Source: Formicarius rufipectus (lineage: Eukaryota > Chordata > Aves > Passeriformes > Formicariidae). From it: 64,000 bases of DNA. The stretch lies in the NCBI GenBank assembly GCA_013399695.1, contig VXAU01000197.1, positions 592,303 through 656,302 on the forward strand, in the 5' to 3' direction. Below, one piece after another: positions 13,601-29,000 of this stretch. Each line of letters opens with the position of its first letter. Position 1 is the stretch's first letter. Under the pieces are notes generated by a model. The model saw only the letters and a program-made list of their open reading frames with translations. It ran no database searches and was not told the DNA's origin. A program made the position numbers and the translations under genes.

Positions 13601-16600
13601 GTCAGGCTGGAATCACCTCTTCCCACACAAAACAGATGTGAGGGATACATGCCAGCATGGAGGTGACTCTGGGTGACCTTTGGCAGCTCAGTGCTTTTGT
13701 AAACCTGTGGCTGCCTCCATCCCACAGCAAGGGACTTGGGGGCAGCCCCACTTGGGAACAAGTGGCAGTGGCTCTGCTGAGCCTTTCTTGCTCCAAAAGC
13801 CTGCTGAGCTTTTTGCACACTAGACAAAATACTGCTGCTGGTAAAGGTATCTGAGAGCATAAGAGAATGTGGAATTTGGCTAGTTAAAGGAATATATTAT
13901 TGGCATTTACATTTTCCATGTTTTCTTAGTAAAACAAATCTCTGATCTAATAAAAAGGATGAGAACTAAGATAGGTGGCTCCATGCCCTTGGTAAAAAGA
14001 GGTGGTTACTCACATGTACCCCTTGACTCCCTGCAAAGCTGAATGGGTCACCTGTTCAGGCAGGTTAAGACCTTGACAACTCCATTTTGAAGGCTGAGAT
14101 CAGATTTAAGCTTGCAATTCAAATGCACACATGAAACCATGAACCTAAAACTTGTTTCCGAGAGAGCTTATCCCCACCATCATGCCAATATTGTGGCTTT
14201 TAGTCTCTCTGAAGGTATAGAAACTCAGAAAACTGGAAGCACATCAATCTCAATGAATGCATTATACAAACCAAGTTCCTGTTATCTTTAATAAGAGATT
14301 ATTTTTGTTAGCCTGGCAGTAGAGTTATCGGGTAGAAAAATGGAAGTATTTTCCTCTGGCAGGTCCCAGAACACCACCCTCCAGGAACAGCTCCCCCCTC
14401 CTCCAAGCCCCATCCTCAAGATCGTCCTTGCTGTGCATACACTTTTCATGGGTGAGGAAGATTTTGTTGAGTTTTTGGGTAATGGATCCTCTATGCTCAC
14501 TTGCTCTCTGTTTGGATTGTGAAGGAGCCTTTCTAGCAAAGCAGTATTCAGTGGTGGTCTCCAGGAAAAGGCATTTCTTCCATTAAAAACAATAAAAGGC
14601 CCAATGTTTTACAGACAGATGTCCATCAACAGCTGGCGCTGGAGTGGGAAGAGAACACCGGATCTTCTCCATCGTCACAGGGCTGGGGCCATGCATATCC
14701 ACTTGTTTATTTAACAAGCTACATTATTAAACTGGACCTTGGGTTGTGAGTGGAAGCTCAACCCTCTGAAAAGCCACACAGACGCTTTGATCGTTTATGC
14801 CAGGCTGTGCTCTTAAGCAGAGCTGCAGGGGAGGGAAAGGGCCAGGTCTGCATTTCACCAGCTTATACTAAGCTGGACCATTGACTCTGCTTGTCATTGA
14901 CTCAGGTGTCTTTGGACTTTGTCTTATTTTCAGACTAAGCCATATCAGAATCAGGTCCTTGTTGCAGCATGCTGTGCCAGGAGCACGGGCACCCAGACCG
15001 GTGTCACTGTCACTGCCCCAGACCAAGTGCACCACTGCAGGCAGGGCTGTGGGCAACGACGGCCCCTTACCCAGCCTCGCAGATCCCACTTGCACTCAGC
15101 TTTGAGCCCTTCTCTGTCCCTCCAATCCCTCACCAGCTGGGCACCAAAGCCCGGAAGGGCTCCCAGTGTGCCAGTAAACCCTCGGCAGCACTGCCTCCTG
15201 CCACCATGTACCTGGGCTTGGACATCTGCGTGCCACGAATACGTCAGTCCTCTCCACGCAGCAGCTGCCCACTAACTTTGTCACAGCAGCTGTTTCCCAG
15301 GACATGGCAACAGTTCCAGCTAGGAAGGGAACATTTTATCCAGCAGAAACTGGCCAGCAGTTTAAATGGGGAAATGTAATTACCCACACTTCAGCTGGCC
15401 TTGACATGGCATCTGATGTCTCTGTTTGTGGTGAGCACCCATCGTGGCCGTTGGAGGCAGTGCAAGCACTTGAGATGAAGAGTCCTATGTCCAAAGATGT
15501 CCTGTTAATGCCAGGCAGAAAAAATTAAACCAAGACTTTCAAAATACACTGATAATCTGTCATTGCCCCACATTGTACCTATTCTCCCATCATCTGCAGG
15601 AAGTGTCTTGTGGGGGAAGCTCTGTCAGGGCTGTGATGGAACCTGTCCTGGGACAGTGTCACCGCCTGCAAAAACAGCACAAGACCCCTCATTTGAGGCC
15701 CCTCATTACTCCCATGAAGTCTTGTTCTCTTCAGCCCCAGCCAGCATTGCTTTTGTTTGCACATTTATTCCCTGGATTTCCTTCTATTAAAAAAAGTCTC
15801 TGGTTAAAGCTGGGGTCAGCTGAGCAGCTCTTGGCCATGCCCTCCCTGCCAGACCCCTGCTTACAGGGGCACAGCTCATGGCAGTGGGGGCCAGGCAGGC
15901 CCGCCCCTCAAAACTACTAAGCTTTTTCTGCTGAATGCAACATTAAAACCAGAGCCCTTCCCTGATGCTTTCTACATGTTAGAGGTCAAATTTGTCTGGA
16001 TCAGCCCCCCATGGACACTGTGAATACCAGCCAGATGCCTCCCGAACTCGCTAAGCCAAAAACCTGCTCTCAGTGACAGCAGCAGCCGACTCAGTCTGCC
16101 GCCCTCGCCAGAGCAAGCTATTCCCCCTGGAATCTGACACTTTGACTTGATAGCATCAGATTGGCCACCTGCTGAAACTCCACTCGCTCTACAAACTGGA
16201 CAAGGCAGACTGATGCCCAGGCTGCTGTGGGGACCTGGAGGTGCTTTGTGGCAACCTCGTTCCTTGAACGAAAGATTTTGCAAGATTTTCAGTAAAGCAG
16301 CACAAAGCTGATTCAGTTGTCAGGCCAAAGGGGGGTTTGGACAGGTCTTTGGTCTCGGAGTAACTGTGGAGAAAAGCTGTCCTGTGCCAAGATCTCCCCT
16401 GCACGCAGCGAGAGAGAGAATGAACCCTGTACTGAGCTGAGTGTGTTTTCCTGCCTCCACTCGTCTGCAGAGCCTCTTGCCTCTTCTGGCACAGCACAGC
16501 TCTCAACTCAGAGCAGACAAAACTCTTGTACATTTGTCAGAGCATGAAATATGGTGGAAATTGCTAAACCTGGCATTGAAATAGGAGTGCTCTCAGCACA

Positions 16601-19600
16601 GCAATGCCAAGAAGGGGGCAGTTTCTGTGGATTATTTTGCAATGGCTGTCCACTCTGATTGTTTCAAAGAGATTTTACATTTAGTTTTTTTCTACTTACC
16701 CTATTTATTCTTTGCCTGTGCTTTCAAGAAGTCTAAAATCACTACAGCACAACCCAGCCACTGGGCTGAAAATGTGATATTCCCAAAGCTGTTATGTAGT
16801 CCTAGGTATTTTGGACTCTACTCCTGACACAAGTAACAAAAACAAACACTTGGAACACATACGTAATTTTAACTAGAAGTCAATATAAGTTTTAGGGCCA
16901 TAAACAGCATAATCATTATTTATACTTCACTAACTTGTGTTTCAGTGAAACCTAAGACTTTCTGTTGTGTGTTCATGAAGGTTGTCATTCCATGTTGGCC
17001 ACAAAATGCTTCTGCTAAAGAAAGGAAATGGAAAATAGGAACTTCAAACTTCTATAGTGCACTGAGGCAGAGTAATTCAGCATTGCATACAAAGCTTGTG
17101 TTAGCTCACTCTGAGCCCAAAGTTAATCGTCTTCCATTTATCGGCTGCTGTAGTGGAAAGGTTGTACTGGACAATTCGCTTTATTGGATTAACTGTGTGT
17201 GAAGAGCCACCAGCAAGTCCCATTCTTGGGAAATTCCAGTATTCGGCTCTAGACCTGCACTGCACTTCCTTGCAGTCCTATATTCATCTTTCTGTAGTTT
17301 TATTCTGATTAATAGCCCTCAGAATACATTTGGTCTGTTGAGCAGCAGCCACTTGGCACTGTTTCAGCACTCATAGGTTCCTTCTGCTGGTGGCAGGGAC
17401 TTGGAGAGCTGCTCAAAGTGACGGGACTGTTCCCAAGGTGTGCTGCACCACCAGGCAGGACAGCCCTGGGGGAAAAGGAGATCCCAGCAGCAAAAGGCTG
17501 AGAATGGAATGGGATCTGACACCATCAGCAAGTCACCTCCCATCAGCTGAGCTGCTGGACTGTCTTTTCACAGTTCTACCTGCATCTGAAGTTAATGCAC
17601 TTCAGCTGGACACAAGAAATGCAGCTTCTTGGCTGGTGTTTCCAGGACAGACTTAACAGCATAAATCCCACCAAGAGTCAGGGAGAAATGCACTTTCAGT
17701 ACATTTTCAAGATAGTGCAAGCATTTTGGCAGCCTGCATCGCATCCAGAAGTGTGTAAGCATTCCTATTAAATGCAGACAGTGCCTAGTGAAACTTAAAA
17801 AACCGTGTAGAGGTCAGGATTACTATCATTCTGATTTATTCATCTTTACTGGTCTTTGTTTTCTCTCTGTCACTGACTGGTGTTGGGATACCTTCAGATG
17901 GTAAACCTGTGAATACTCATCAAACATGAACTTCAATACTTTTTCACCTTTGAAAATGGGACTCCACCTCCTAAATCCCCACAATCCTGTTGGGAAGTAA
18001 CTCATCATGTCTCATAAGCAGAGACCCTGTGTCTGCATGGAAATGAGTGCAGCTTCACTGCCTCCTGACAGCTTCAGCACCTCCATCAGCTGCCCCACAT
18101 CATAAGCAATTTAATTATCATCACTTCTTCTGTAAAGCATTTAATGCCACAGCCAGACACATGGATCTTTGTGAGTTTATCACTGCATGCTCTCTGTTTT
18201 CTCTCTGGTTTCAAAAGACCTTGCTGTATCTCTAAGGTACTGCACCTCAGAGAGCCCGCCATGCCCATCCCTGCTGGGAGGTGGGTTTGTGGCTTTCCCT
18301 GGAGGCTGAGCCGTTAATGGGGAAATGGTTTGGGCTTGGCCTCCTGGCAGACTCACATTTCCATCAGCAGACACAGGCTGCTGCAAACTCCTCAAAGCTT
18401 CAGGCAGATTTTCCATGTGCTGCTCGACTCTCACATAGCAGAGTGATGCCACACAGGGGTGCTAAAACTTCTTCTATAAAACATCTTCCAAACCTTATTG
18501 TTGAGCTGTGGGAACTTACCCTTCTGTCTGGAGGGCAAAGCCAGCAAAGCCACTCTGGGGAGGCTGTCCCTGACCACCCAGGGACCTGCCTTAGCCCCAG
18601 ATCTGCAAAATGATCTGATACCTTTCAGACCACAAAAGTAGAAATAAGATGATTAGTGGGGAAAGGGGTCTTAAAAGGGATGGAAGGAGATTTGCTTTTC
18701 TCATGAAGCTGTGGTTACCCAAAGAGTTAGAGATCTCTTTGGATAAAAGAAAAATTTAATCTGTCAAACCACTTGTGAATAAATGCAAGTCTTGTGTAGT
18801 TTTTTTGGAGGACAAACACAAACCAGACAGAGGATTTCCCTATTTTAGGGCACTAATAATCCAACAGCAAGTGCTGTCTGCCTGTGAATAAGCCAATTTA
18901 CAGTATTGCATATACAATATCTAGAACAACTTTCACTATCCTATGGCTCAGGGATCTATTACCTGGATCCCTTACAATGTAAGGCTGTGTACTTCATCAC
19001 CTAAAAGGGTGAATTCACCTCCTCATGGCTGTCACCAGCTGAGGGTCTGTGTCACCCACCATCACACTCATACTTGCTGCCATGGAAGGATCAATATGTT
19101 TTTCCAGCAGCGAGGAGAGACACTATGAGCACTGCAGCCCCAGGATCCCAGCCTCTGGCTGTGCTGGGAGACAGGCTGGCCCTGGAGGCCGCTCTGCAGC
19201 TGACCACTGCCCGAGCAGTAACGTGAGCCCTGGCCATGGCTACACTCATAGACAAATGGTAATAAATAAGCAGCAAAGCACTGTGGCTTGACAAGCTTTG
19301 AGCATCCCCAGGGATTTGTAATGGGATATGGAGGTTTTCACCTCCTGGTCTCTGGTTCACATTTCAAATCCAGCCCTGCTCCAAAGTGACCAAAGGTCAT
19401 TGCCAGGCTCAGTCGCCCGTGTGAAGACATAAATGGCCTCATTTCTCTAATTCCTGAAGCGAGGCTGGGGGGAGGACTGGATTTGTTTGGGTTTATGATC
19501 CTGGTGGAACAGCCCAACAGCAAAGGCTATCAGGGAGCCTCTCTGCCCAGTCCCCATCCTGGCTGTGTCTGGTGCCTGGACACCTACCCAGCAGCTGCTG

Positions 19601-20000
19601 GGCACTGCACCTGGCCCCAGCCCACGGAGCACAGAGGGCCTGGCCTTGCTCTAACTCCTCATTTTACTTTTTCCAACTATAAAGCTAAGCAGGAGTGTGC
19701 ACTTTTGGTGTGTCCTCTGTACAGGGCCTGGGAGATTTGCAGAGATTTCTGCTGGTGTGAAACTTCAGTATTAACACACAGATCCTCGGTCCTGTCTGCA
19801 GAGCTTGGTCTTGGTCCCTGTGGCAAAGATGTCACAGGAGGGTGACAAATGGGTTCTTCTAACCCAACTCTGCATGAAAGGCAATTGCAATGGTGCAGCC
19901 CTCCTTGCCAGCTGCATCCTTACGCCGTGGATAGTCCTGGAGAGCCTGGGCATGGACCACATTGGCTTTGATTTTCTTAGTGACATCTCTCTTCCCATCA
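10664..20000. other. Intergenic DNA
   Basis: No gene, RNA gene or transposon recognised on either strand. Open frames are short and show no domain-like pattern or matching splice sites. Confidence 0.45.
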
Positions 20001-23000
20001 GCTGGGAACTGGGGAAGAGCATCTAAGATTCCTGCTCTGTCCTTGTTTCACTCTGCTGTCAGGGAGGTGGCTGGGCCTAGGCTGTCCCTGCCCCTGTGCC
20101 CTTGCAGGACCACAGTGCTGGTGCTCACGTCCTGCCCTGGACCTTTGCAGTGGCCCCCCCAGCCCATGCATTTCTCATACCATTCAGTGTGTGATGGGGT
20201 TCCTTTTCCCTTTGTGGCAATCACCAGAGCAGCTCAGGGCCGACACACAGACCTGCATAGGTTTGCAGATTGCCCTGGATTCCCAGGCACGGGGGTGTTT
20301 TATAAATATCCCTTATTATTACGGTGCTCTATTAATAACCACCTTGGGGAACAATGGGAGCACGCAACAGCTTTGGTCACCCGATGCCAACCAGCCAAGC
20401 CTCCTCAGGGCCATGGGACATTCTCAGAAAAGCATCTATTTGGGGAAGCATTAGCATTTGCACACAAGCCCGGGGATGCACAAGGCCCTGGAGGAGGCCA
20501 GGCCATGGTCTCTGCTCATAGCGATGTTCTGTCTGAGGGCATGGATGCTCCTCACCATCCTGGTCCCTCTTCATGCCAAACATGGGGATGTAGCAGGGCC
20601 TGGCTATAGACCTCTCCTCACCCCATGGAGAGGGGTGCACTGGGGCTGCAACCCTGGGAATCTGGTTCTGCCCGTCCTCTTCCCCCATCTGTGCCAGATG
20701 GGCAGGGCAGGAAGGGAAGGATCATGGCTTGTGGTAAATTTGGTTCTGCCTAGACACTTTTGTGGTTGCAACTCTTGCAAAATTTGATGAATGTTTCCAG
20801 GGACATATCCTGGATGTTGTCACAGTCTGCATTGACGTTAGTGGTTCAGGATGAGACAGCTTTTGGGCAGCCTTGATGCTCAATCAAAAGGCATTTGAGA
20901 GAGGGAGATGGAAATTAAAGAGGCTGATAGAGTGACCATCATGTTCTTTCTGCAATCCACTGCTTCCCACTTGGGCCAGAGACAAGGGGCTCACTGGGGA
21001 CCCTCTTCCAGCCCTTGATGCTGCCTGTGCACCCAACACATCCAGGCAGAGGGAGACATCCCTTCTCTTCATACTGAGAACAGGACAACAGGGCTCCACA
21101 AAGGATGAGGAGGAAAACTAAATAAAGGAGCCCAACATTTGTTTCTCCAGGAGAGGCATGAGGGACCCTTGCTCCTGCTGGTTGTTATGGCCCTGCTTGG
21201 GATCCTGCCAGGTTCACCAGGGAAAATGGTGCTGGGTTTTTTTCACATTGTTCCTGATGGCTGGGCACTTCCTGAGTGTTTCCAGTGAGGTGGGGAAGGA
21301 GAACGAGAGGAAAACGGAACCCTTTTTTATTTTCCTTCCTTTCGCAGTATCTCTGTGATCACAAAAAGCCATATTGCAGCTGATTTTCCTGCCTCCGTTC
21401 ACACGGGCATTTTGCAAGGGCACAGGAATTCCTCTATGAGGGACGTGGGCTCTTCTGATGCCCCGCTGCTGGCACAGGGCCTCCCCACACCCCCGAGCTG
21501 CCAACTTCCCAGCTTCCTGCTCCCAGGAGCTTGGGATGCAGCGTTGGGCCCCACATCCCACCTGTTGCCCTGGCCTGTGTTGGCAAAGGCAGGGAGCAGA
21601 AGCAGAAGAAAGCACAGGGTCTGCAGCCCCGGGGTCTTTGCGGAGGCAGAGGTGGGAATGCAGAGAGGCAGCGGAGAGGCTGCACTGCAGAGCCCGGAGC
21701 ATCAGGAAGGGCTGCTGTCCCTGTGGGGTCAGGGAACAGGATAGTGCTGAGAACCAGCATAACTCAGCAAGCACCACTTGCAGCTGCTGTAGCTGCAGAT
21801 CTCCTGTTTTCATAAACCCTGCGCTGAGCTACACAGCCAAGGAAAGAGGTGTAAAAATGCGAAGAGAAGTAAAGGCTGCAGGGTTTTGTGCTCCCTATTC
21901 ATGACTGAGTCACTCAGCAGCTGTATAAAGAAGTTGCAGAGCTCAGCAGGTGCCCAAGAGGACTTCTGTGCGATATGAAGATGAAAAATCTCTCACTTCA
22001 TCACTTCTGGAAAAACAGACATTTTGCTTAACCTGAATATTTCCAGGGCCTCAGCAGGAGTGCAGCCCTAGCCTTGGTGCACAGGATGCAGTTTGAATGG
22101 TCTTGCTCACAGGATAGTGTGTGTGACCACTTTGGTTCCCTCTTGCCATGTTGCAGTTTACCAGCAAAGGAAAGCCAGTGATCCCTAGGGGATTTCAACA
22201 GGTCTGGGCTGGGAACAGGCCTTCTTCTTGCTCCAAACATGATCAGTGCTCAGAGCTAAGCAAGTGGACCCAGGTCCAAGCATCCACCACCCCTTAATTC
22301 CTCTCTGGTTCAGCTTTCACTTGCTTTCCCTTAGTAAGGACATTCTTTTTCTTTACCAACTGCAAAGCTGGGGAAACCTAATGCCAGTATTAAGAAAAAT
22401 ACTTTTCAAATTATCCTTTAGTTCCAACAGCTTAATGTCCTTACACATGCTTAGTGTGGAGTTTCAGCCTCATCTGTCTGCAGCAGGACAGCCCGCCCTG
22501 GTTGGGAGCAGCAGGACCCCTTTCATGTCGGTGTGTCAGTCCCCCAGCCAGCTGCAGGGAGGAGAGGCCACGTGGAGCAACAGGCCCTCCCAGGAGAAGT
22601 CTCCTCAGAAGGGCTGAGCACAATAGTTGGTTAGGTTTTTGAGGTTGTGTCTCCCTGTACTGGATCAGATGCAATGGGTAGAGTGGTCCTTCTTTACCCA
22701 GGGGTGGTGCTGAGGTTCTCTGCAGCCCCTGTGCTCCGGTGTTGGCTCTGAGGACCTGGTGCCCATGGCTTCAGCATGGGCATGGCCGTGCTCTGTGCTC
22801 TGGGTGTGCACAGCATCAAGTGCAGGACTGGACTCACCCATGGCATGAGCCTGGGCATTTCTTGCTTGCCCAGATGGAGGCTCTACTATTTTCCCCCTGG
22901 GGTGGCAATGTGACAAGCCAAAGGAGCCCATGGAAAGCAGAGTGGCTGACACAATGAGATCTCGGGGGTTGTGCAGAAACAGACAGTCCTTTCAGAGAGT

Positions 23001-26000
23001 AACAGGACAGGCAGGAGCAAGGCTGTAAGAGGTTCTGCTGCTGAGCCCTTCCTACCTACCCATGCCACTGGAGCCTAGATGAAAGCAGCTGTAAGTCCAT
23101 GGGGATAACTGGCAGCTTGTCAGGTGCCTTTCCCATGGCAGTGGTTAAAACCTGCACCCTCACACCCACCCCACCTCTGCAGCTCCTTGGCATCACCTGG
23201 CCATCCCACCTGCCTTAGCCAGCGTTTTCTGTGTGAAGAAATGTGTCACCCCAAAGAGAGGCTGCCCTCCACCCCCTCTCCGTTCCCCCTCCTGCCCCCT
23301 CTTGCTCCACAAATAAACAGGCAGGTGCTGACAGCTGCCAGGTTTGGCCAGAACACTTTTGACAGAAAATTGAAGCCCCCACTGTGAGGAGGACAAGCTG
23401 GGGGGGCTGTGTGCTGCAGGGAGGCCAGGAGAGTGGCCAGGCTGATGAGGTTCCATTTTTAAAGCAAATTCAAATACCAGTCAGATGCTAACCTGAACAG
23501 GCAGAACTGGGAAAGCCCATCCCAATATTAAATTTCCTTTTCTCTTCTGGTTTTTTCCCCCTTAAGTAACTCATACGTAACATCTGGCATTCATCTTTTC
23601 TTTCTTTCACGTGCACGGCAGAAACCCTGGTGTGAGTCATGTCCATTTAAATATGGAAGCACATCATAAAACCTAATGGAGAGTCCAAGAGGTGAGCTTT
23701 TATGTGGTTAAAACTCATAGAGAGGTCAAGATTGTTTGGTTTAAACATGGGGGGTCATTCTGCACATGAAGGTGGTCCTCTAAACCTTTGGAAAGCCTTG
23801 TTTGCTCAGCATGAGAGCTCAGCGCAGTGTCCTGTGGTTTTACTGTCTGACTCTGACGGCACTGACTCAATGGAGGGGCTGCAACCCACAACCATGAGGA
23901 GTCCACAGCCTTGGGGAGGGGTGCCTAGCCAGCAACAGGAGTGGGACTTGGGGCTGTACTGCCGAGGGAGTTTTGGGGTTGTCACTCTGCTCATGGCAAA
24001 AGGCAGTGATGGGTCCCACTGCATGTCCCACAAGGCCAGGGGAGCTTGGCATTCCCCCATCACCTGTAAAACCCAACATGTTTTATGTGACAGGGAAGAA
24101 GAGGAGTGTTAACAAGTCGTTTGTCCTTGTTAAACTCCTTTTTTGTTTTATGGACTCTGAAATAATTTTTGGTGACCATTTATTACTACTTTATTGTCTG
24201 GTTTATTGTGACTAAGAGCACAATAAAGCAAACCTTCTGCTCAGGACTGGCATAAAGATGCTATTTGATCTCTGAATTCTTTTGCCTGGTGTACTTTTGC
24301 TTGAGCCAAAACCAGGCATCTGCAGCCCGTCTTGGGTCAGACAACCCCTGCCTGTTCCTGGGACAGGGTCTTGTCCCAGTGACTATCCCAGCCATGGGCA
24401 TGAGTGAGTCCCATCCTGGGAAAGCAACAGTAGGATCTGCCCCTCTGCTGCTGGAATAGACCAGCTCAGTTTCCAGCTCCTCCTTGCAGATCGCATGGGC
24501 AGGGATGATTTTTGACTGTAAGGAAACAAGTCATTCAGGGTTATGACCCTTGGATTATATAAATGTGGATGCTCAGTATAGCCAGTATGACATCCAGCTC
24601 TCTCTTCAGCTCAGTCTTTGCTGTGGTAGGCACCGGAGCTGATCCATCCCATGTCCTCAAACACCTGCTCCTACCAGTGGCTGCATATTCAGGATGCAAT
24701 TAAAATAATGACAGCCAGGGGCAAAGTCCCTGACAACTTAAAGGCATTAAACACTTAGGGTCTGCTCTGTGGTCCCCCCACCCCTGTCTTGTTTCCATTA
24801 CCATAACAACATCTCTATTTACTGCTGATGTCCCTGGTCATCTAATGCTAGCGTGCCGACTGTCTTGACTAATATAAACCCCTTCCTCAGCTGTCTTTTG
24901 AGTTTTCCACTATTTAATCCCCAGTTGTCAAGTTGGCACGAGATTGGATGATGGAGCCTGCACAGTCACCTCTGAGAGTGAAGAGGAGATGATGGTCCCT
25001 GCTCAATGCTCTCCCTCTGTCCCAGTACTGTATGGCCATGGGGGTCAGTGCAGACAGGGTGTGGTGTGGAACCAGCCTTTTAATAGAATCAAGGAGCAAT
25101 GGTTGGTACCTAAGCAACCAATCAGCATATCCTGCTCCTGAGCCCAAAGCATGGGATCAGCAGAGGCTGGACACTTCCCCTTGCTCCAGGGTTCCTGAGG
25201 ATGCTCTTCACACCTCCTACTCCCTTCCTACAAACCCAAGGGATGAACAATATCCACATCTTACGCCAGCCTGCTCTGTGTTTGCTGTGCTGGTGTTTCT
25301 CCATCACCTGCCAGGCTGCCCCAAGTAGAGCAAAGCAGAGCTGAGTTTCTCTGCTCTGGCTAATCTGTGGTTTCTCCTCTGCTGAAGACACTTAAGTGCT
25401 TGGGAGAAGGTGCAATTTCATTTAACATTTTTCTCTCCTGTCTCTTGCTGCTTACTGCCAAGAAACTGTCAGTTCCAGCCAAGCTTCCCGTTCACTTGTT
25501 CTTTGCCATACCATGAAGTCTGGGCTCAGTTTGTAGCTCCTAAAACTGCAGGAATACAATTCCACCCTGCCCTCACATCCCAGGGCTGTGCCTGAACTTT
25601 CCAGGGCCCTGTGTTTGCTCCTCCACTATTCCTTCTGTGCCATCCTTGCCCCTACTTGCTGCCAAAAGGCAGAGAAATGGGATCTCTTGCTAATAAGCAA
25701 TCCAGTTCAAGGTCTTGTTTGAGCACAATCAAAAATGGCCCCTGTCCAACCTGACTTGCAGCATTTTGCCTTGCTAAATCCAAGAGAGGTAGAAAAGAGT
25801 CTGTTGAACCAGAATCCTTTTAGACCCAGACTTGTGCAGCAAGGAGACAGGCAGAAGGACACTGACACCAAATCCCCATTGCTCTTCTCAGAAGGGCATT
25901 TATCTTGTTCCCTCAGCCCTGTCTCTTCTGCTCTTTTTTCATTTTCAGGTACAAGCTCTGCTAGTCCTTCCAAGTGGTTTCCGTGCAGGTCTGGCAGAGA

Positions 26001-29000
26001 CGCTGCCATATGTTTTTCATTTTGATAACTCCCCTATGGTGTCTGTTATCACCCAAGCCTCTATTAAGATTTATTCCTGTTATTGTAGCAGTCATTTTCC
26101 CCAGTACATGTGCATTGTATTTGGAGAGAGTCATAACCACTTTCCACATCCAACAGATGCTGTAGTCAGAGCGACTCCTGCTTCCATTTACCAGACCTTT
26201 CTACTAATATGGGATTTCACCAATAACCACAAGTGCTGTTCACTCCCCAAGATTTCTACACTGTCATTTCTTGACTGTGTTAGTGGCAAAACACCACCCA
26301 GAGCTGCAGTCCCTCATGAAGCAAAAGTTTTGCTTGGTTTTGCTTTTCACCCACTTTCCTGTTCAAAACAGTGAAAGACTCCTCACATTGGGTGAAAGGC
26401 TGAGTAGGAATGAGGGCACACAGGTCTGGAATGGGCAATGGCTATTGTGAGAGGGAAAAATGGCTGGTTCTCACTCATAGGATTTGATGAGGACAGGCTG
26501 GTGAAGGGGATGGGATTTGTTGGACATGGTATATGGATTTAAGGAGAGGCCAAGGTGCCTTTCATGAGGATGGATGCCGTCAGGAGCTGTCAGGCTTCAC
26601 TGGCATCACTTTGGTGGTGCCCACCTCAGCTCTGCCTCTTGGCAGGAGGTTAGGAAAGATATGTCCCTCCTCCCCTGGGGCTGACAGTAACCATGGCCCC
26701 AAGGCTTTTTTGCTCTCATCCTTATCACAGAAAGCAGCACCACTTGGGCTCCCTAAGCGAGGCAGTCTGCCTGCAGCATCCACAGACCCTTCCAATATGC
26801 CCCTCTTTCATCCCATAGCAGTTTGTTCAGCTCATACGGAAGAAAGGAGCTCCAAATGCTTTCCGGGCCTAATAATATCCATCAAAGCATTTCCAGGGCT
26901 GAGGCGAGGATATACACTGCAGCAGGCAGAGCAGGAAATGGGCTCGGGTTTTCCAAAGCTGCCTCTTCCAACCAGAGCAAACCACAAGATCACGGGAGGA
27001 CAAGAGCGCTGCTCTCGTGGCTTTGTTTGCCCCAGAAGGAGTTGATTTGATGAGAAAGGAAATTAGCTTTCTTTAATCTGTCCTTGTGCTAATTCCGCAG
27101 AGGAAGGCATGAGCATTGGCGGTTCCTGAAACTGAACCGCCCCTCAGTGCCAGTCGGTCTGTGCTATTTGTGGGGATGGGGGTGTTTTCCAGGCCATGGC
27201 CCGTGGGAAGTGCCCGAGGACTGCAGTGAGCTCTGCTTGGTGGACGTGGAGAGCCCTCATCCCCGAGGCCAGTGGCCCCACAGGGACATTCACCAGCACA
27301 GCTCAGGCCCGTGGTGTGTCACCTTACACATGCCTTTCTCAGGTGACAGGGGTGCCACCACTGGTTTCACCAGGGCCATATTTTCTGCAGAAAAAGCTCT
27401 GAGGAAAGAAACATCTGTGTTGCTTCTCACCTCTGGGGAACCTGACTGTGTGCCTTCACACCTCTTTTCCAAATCTTGTCTCTGAGTCCAGCAGGACAAG
27501 AAGGAGGATGTTCCTTGTGCCTCAGCCACATGTGTGAGAACAGATTAGACTTGAACAGCCTTTTCCATTAAAAATATTATCTTATAAGATCACAAGAAAT
27601 GTAAAAAATCATTGGGAATGTGGATTCCTGAATGGTTCCAGGCTGGCACTTAAGCTGAAAATGGGGAAATGAAATTAATGAGTAGGAAGAACAAATGCTA
27701 ACTACAATATCATCAGAGAAGAGCTAGAAATGGTGCAGTGTTACTTTATACAACAAAGCCTAAAAATACAATAAATAAGTTATACAAAACATAAACCAAG
27801 ATTATCCTGGATCCTTTTCAATGCCAAGCAGCTCTCTGAAGGTGACTAAACATCATCACTGTTGTTCACTTGGAAGGACACTGAGACGCAACCGGCAAAG
27901 GGACTTAGATGTGCCAAGCAATCCTGGGCATCCCATGTTGTACTTGTTTGAGGCATCACAGAGGCAGGATTGGGAACTCTGAGTCTTACTCCACTCTGCT
28001 TCTTCGTGCTCATTTAGTAACACATCATTGCCCTTTGAAGGGCATGTACAAGGATCACAAAGCCTATTATAAGGGCTTCCTGGCAGCTGGTCAGGTCCCT
28101 ATTCCTTACTTTCCATGAGATGCCTGTTAAGGGATGCCAGGTCTCCAGCCAGGATTCTACAGGCAGGAGCACAAAGTGTGCAGGGCACATCATGCCTGCA
28201 GGCAGGGCTGGTCTCCTGTCCAGCTGGTCTCTGTGCCTGCCAGGCCTGACTGCAGTGCCTGCCTGCTCCAGCAGCCTTGGGGTCCAGCAGAGACAACCTG
28301 CCTGTCCCCAGCACCCTCAGCAGGATGTCTGCCTGGACTGATGTGATGAACAGAGCAGGAGTCAGAGCAGCGGCCTGAAATCCTCAAAACCCTTCTGCTT
28401 GGGGAGGGGGATGTGGTGTCAGTCATACTGGTGTGCCTCTGCAGGCAGGCAAAAAGGAACACCACTCCTGCCTCATTTGCCCCACCACAACACTCTGAAA
28501 AGGGGTGAGGTGTCTCCTACAGCACAAGGAGATAGCAGATGTAGCTGAAATCAGCTCACAGGTCACAAAGTCCCCTGAGAACAGGCACATCCACAAGTGG
28601 GTAAAGTGACAAGAAACAGAAGGAGAAGGGAGAAGACAATGGGTTGGAGCAGGCTGGCAGAAACACCACTGCTTTTTTTCAGACAAACATGGGCTCCAGG
28701 AAGGGTCCTGGGCTTATCTTCAGGTCTAGTCTCGGCTCTCACAAAGAGCACTCCCCCATATGACTTCAACATGTGTGAGCTGCCCTCAGTGACAATGCAG
28801 AACCTGCTGCCTCTCAGCTGGACACATTCCAAAGGATCCAGCTCCAGCACTGACGCAGGATGAAAAATCTCCGTGATGTGGCCAGTTTTTATGCTGGATT
28901 GGATTTGAAGAAGCAGCTGACATTGACTGAAGCATCCATTCCTTATGGCACTTGGGTTGCTTCAACATGTCCAGTGGAACACCCAGCAAGGCAGGGAGAA

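Noticed and set aside
20884..22957. Several 100-200 codon open frames on both strands
   Set aside because: Mutually overlapping, without family motifs or consistent splice sites; expected by chance in moderately GC-rich DNA.
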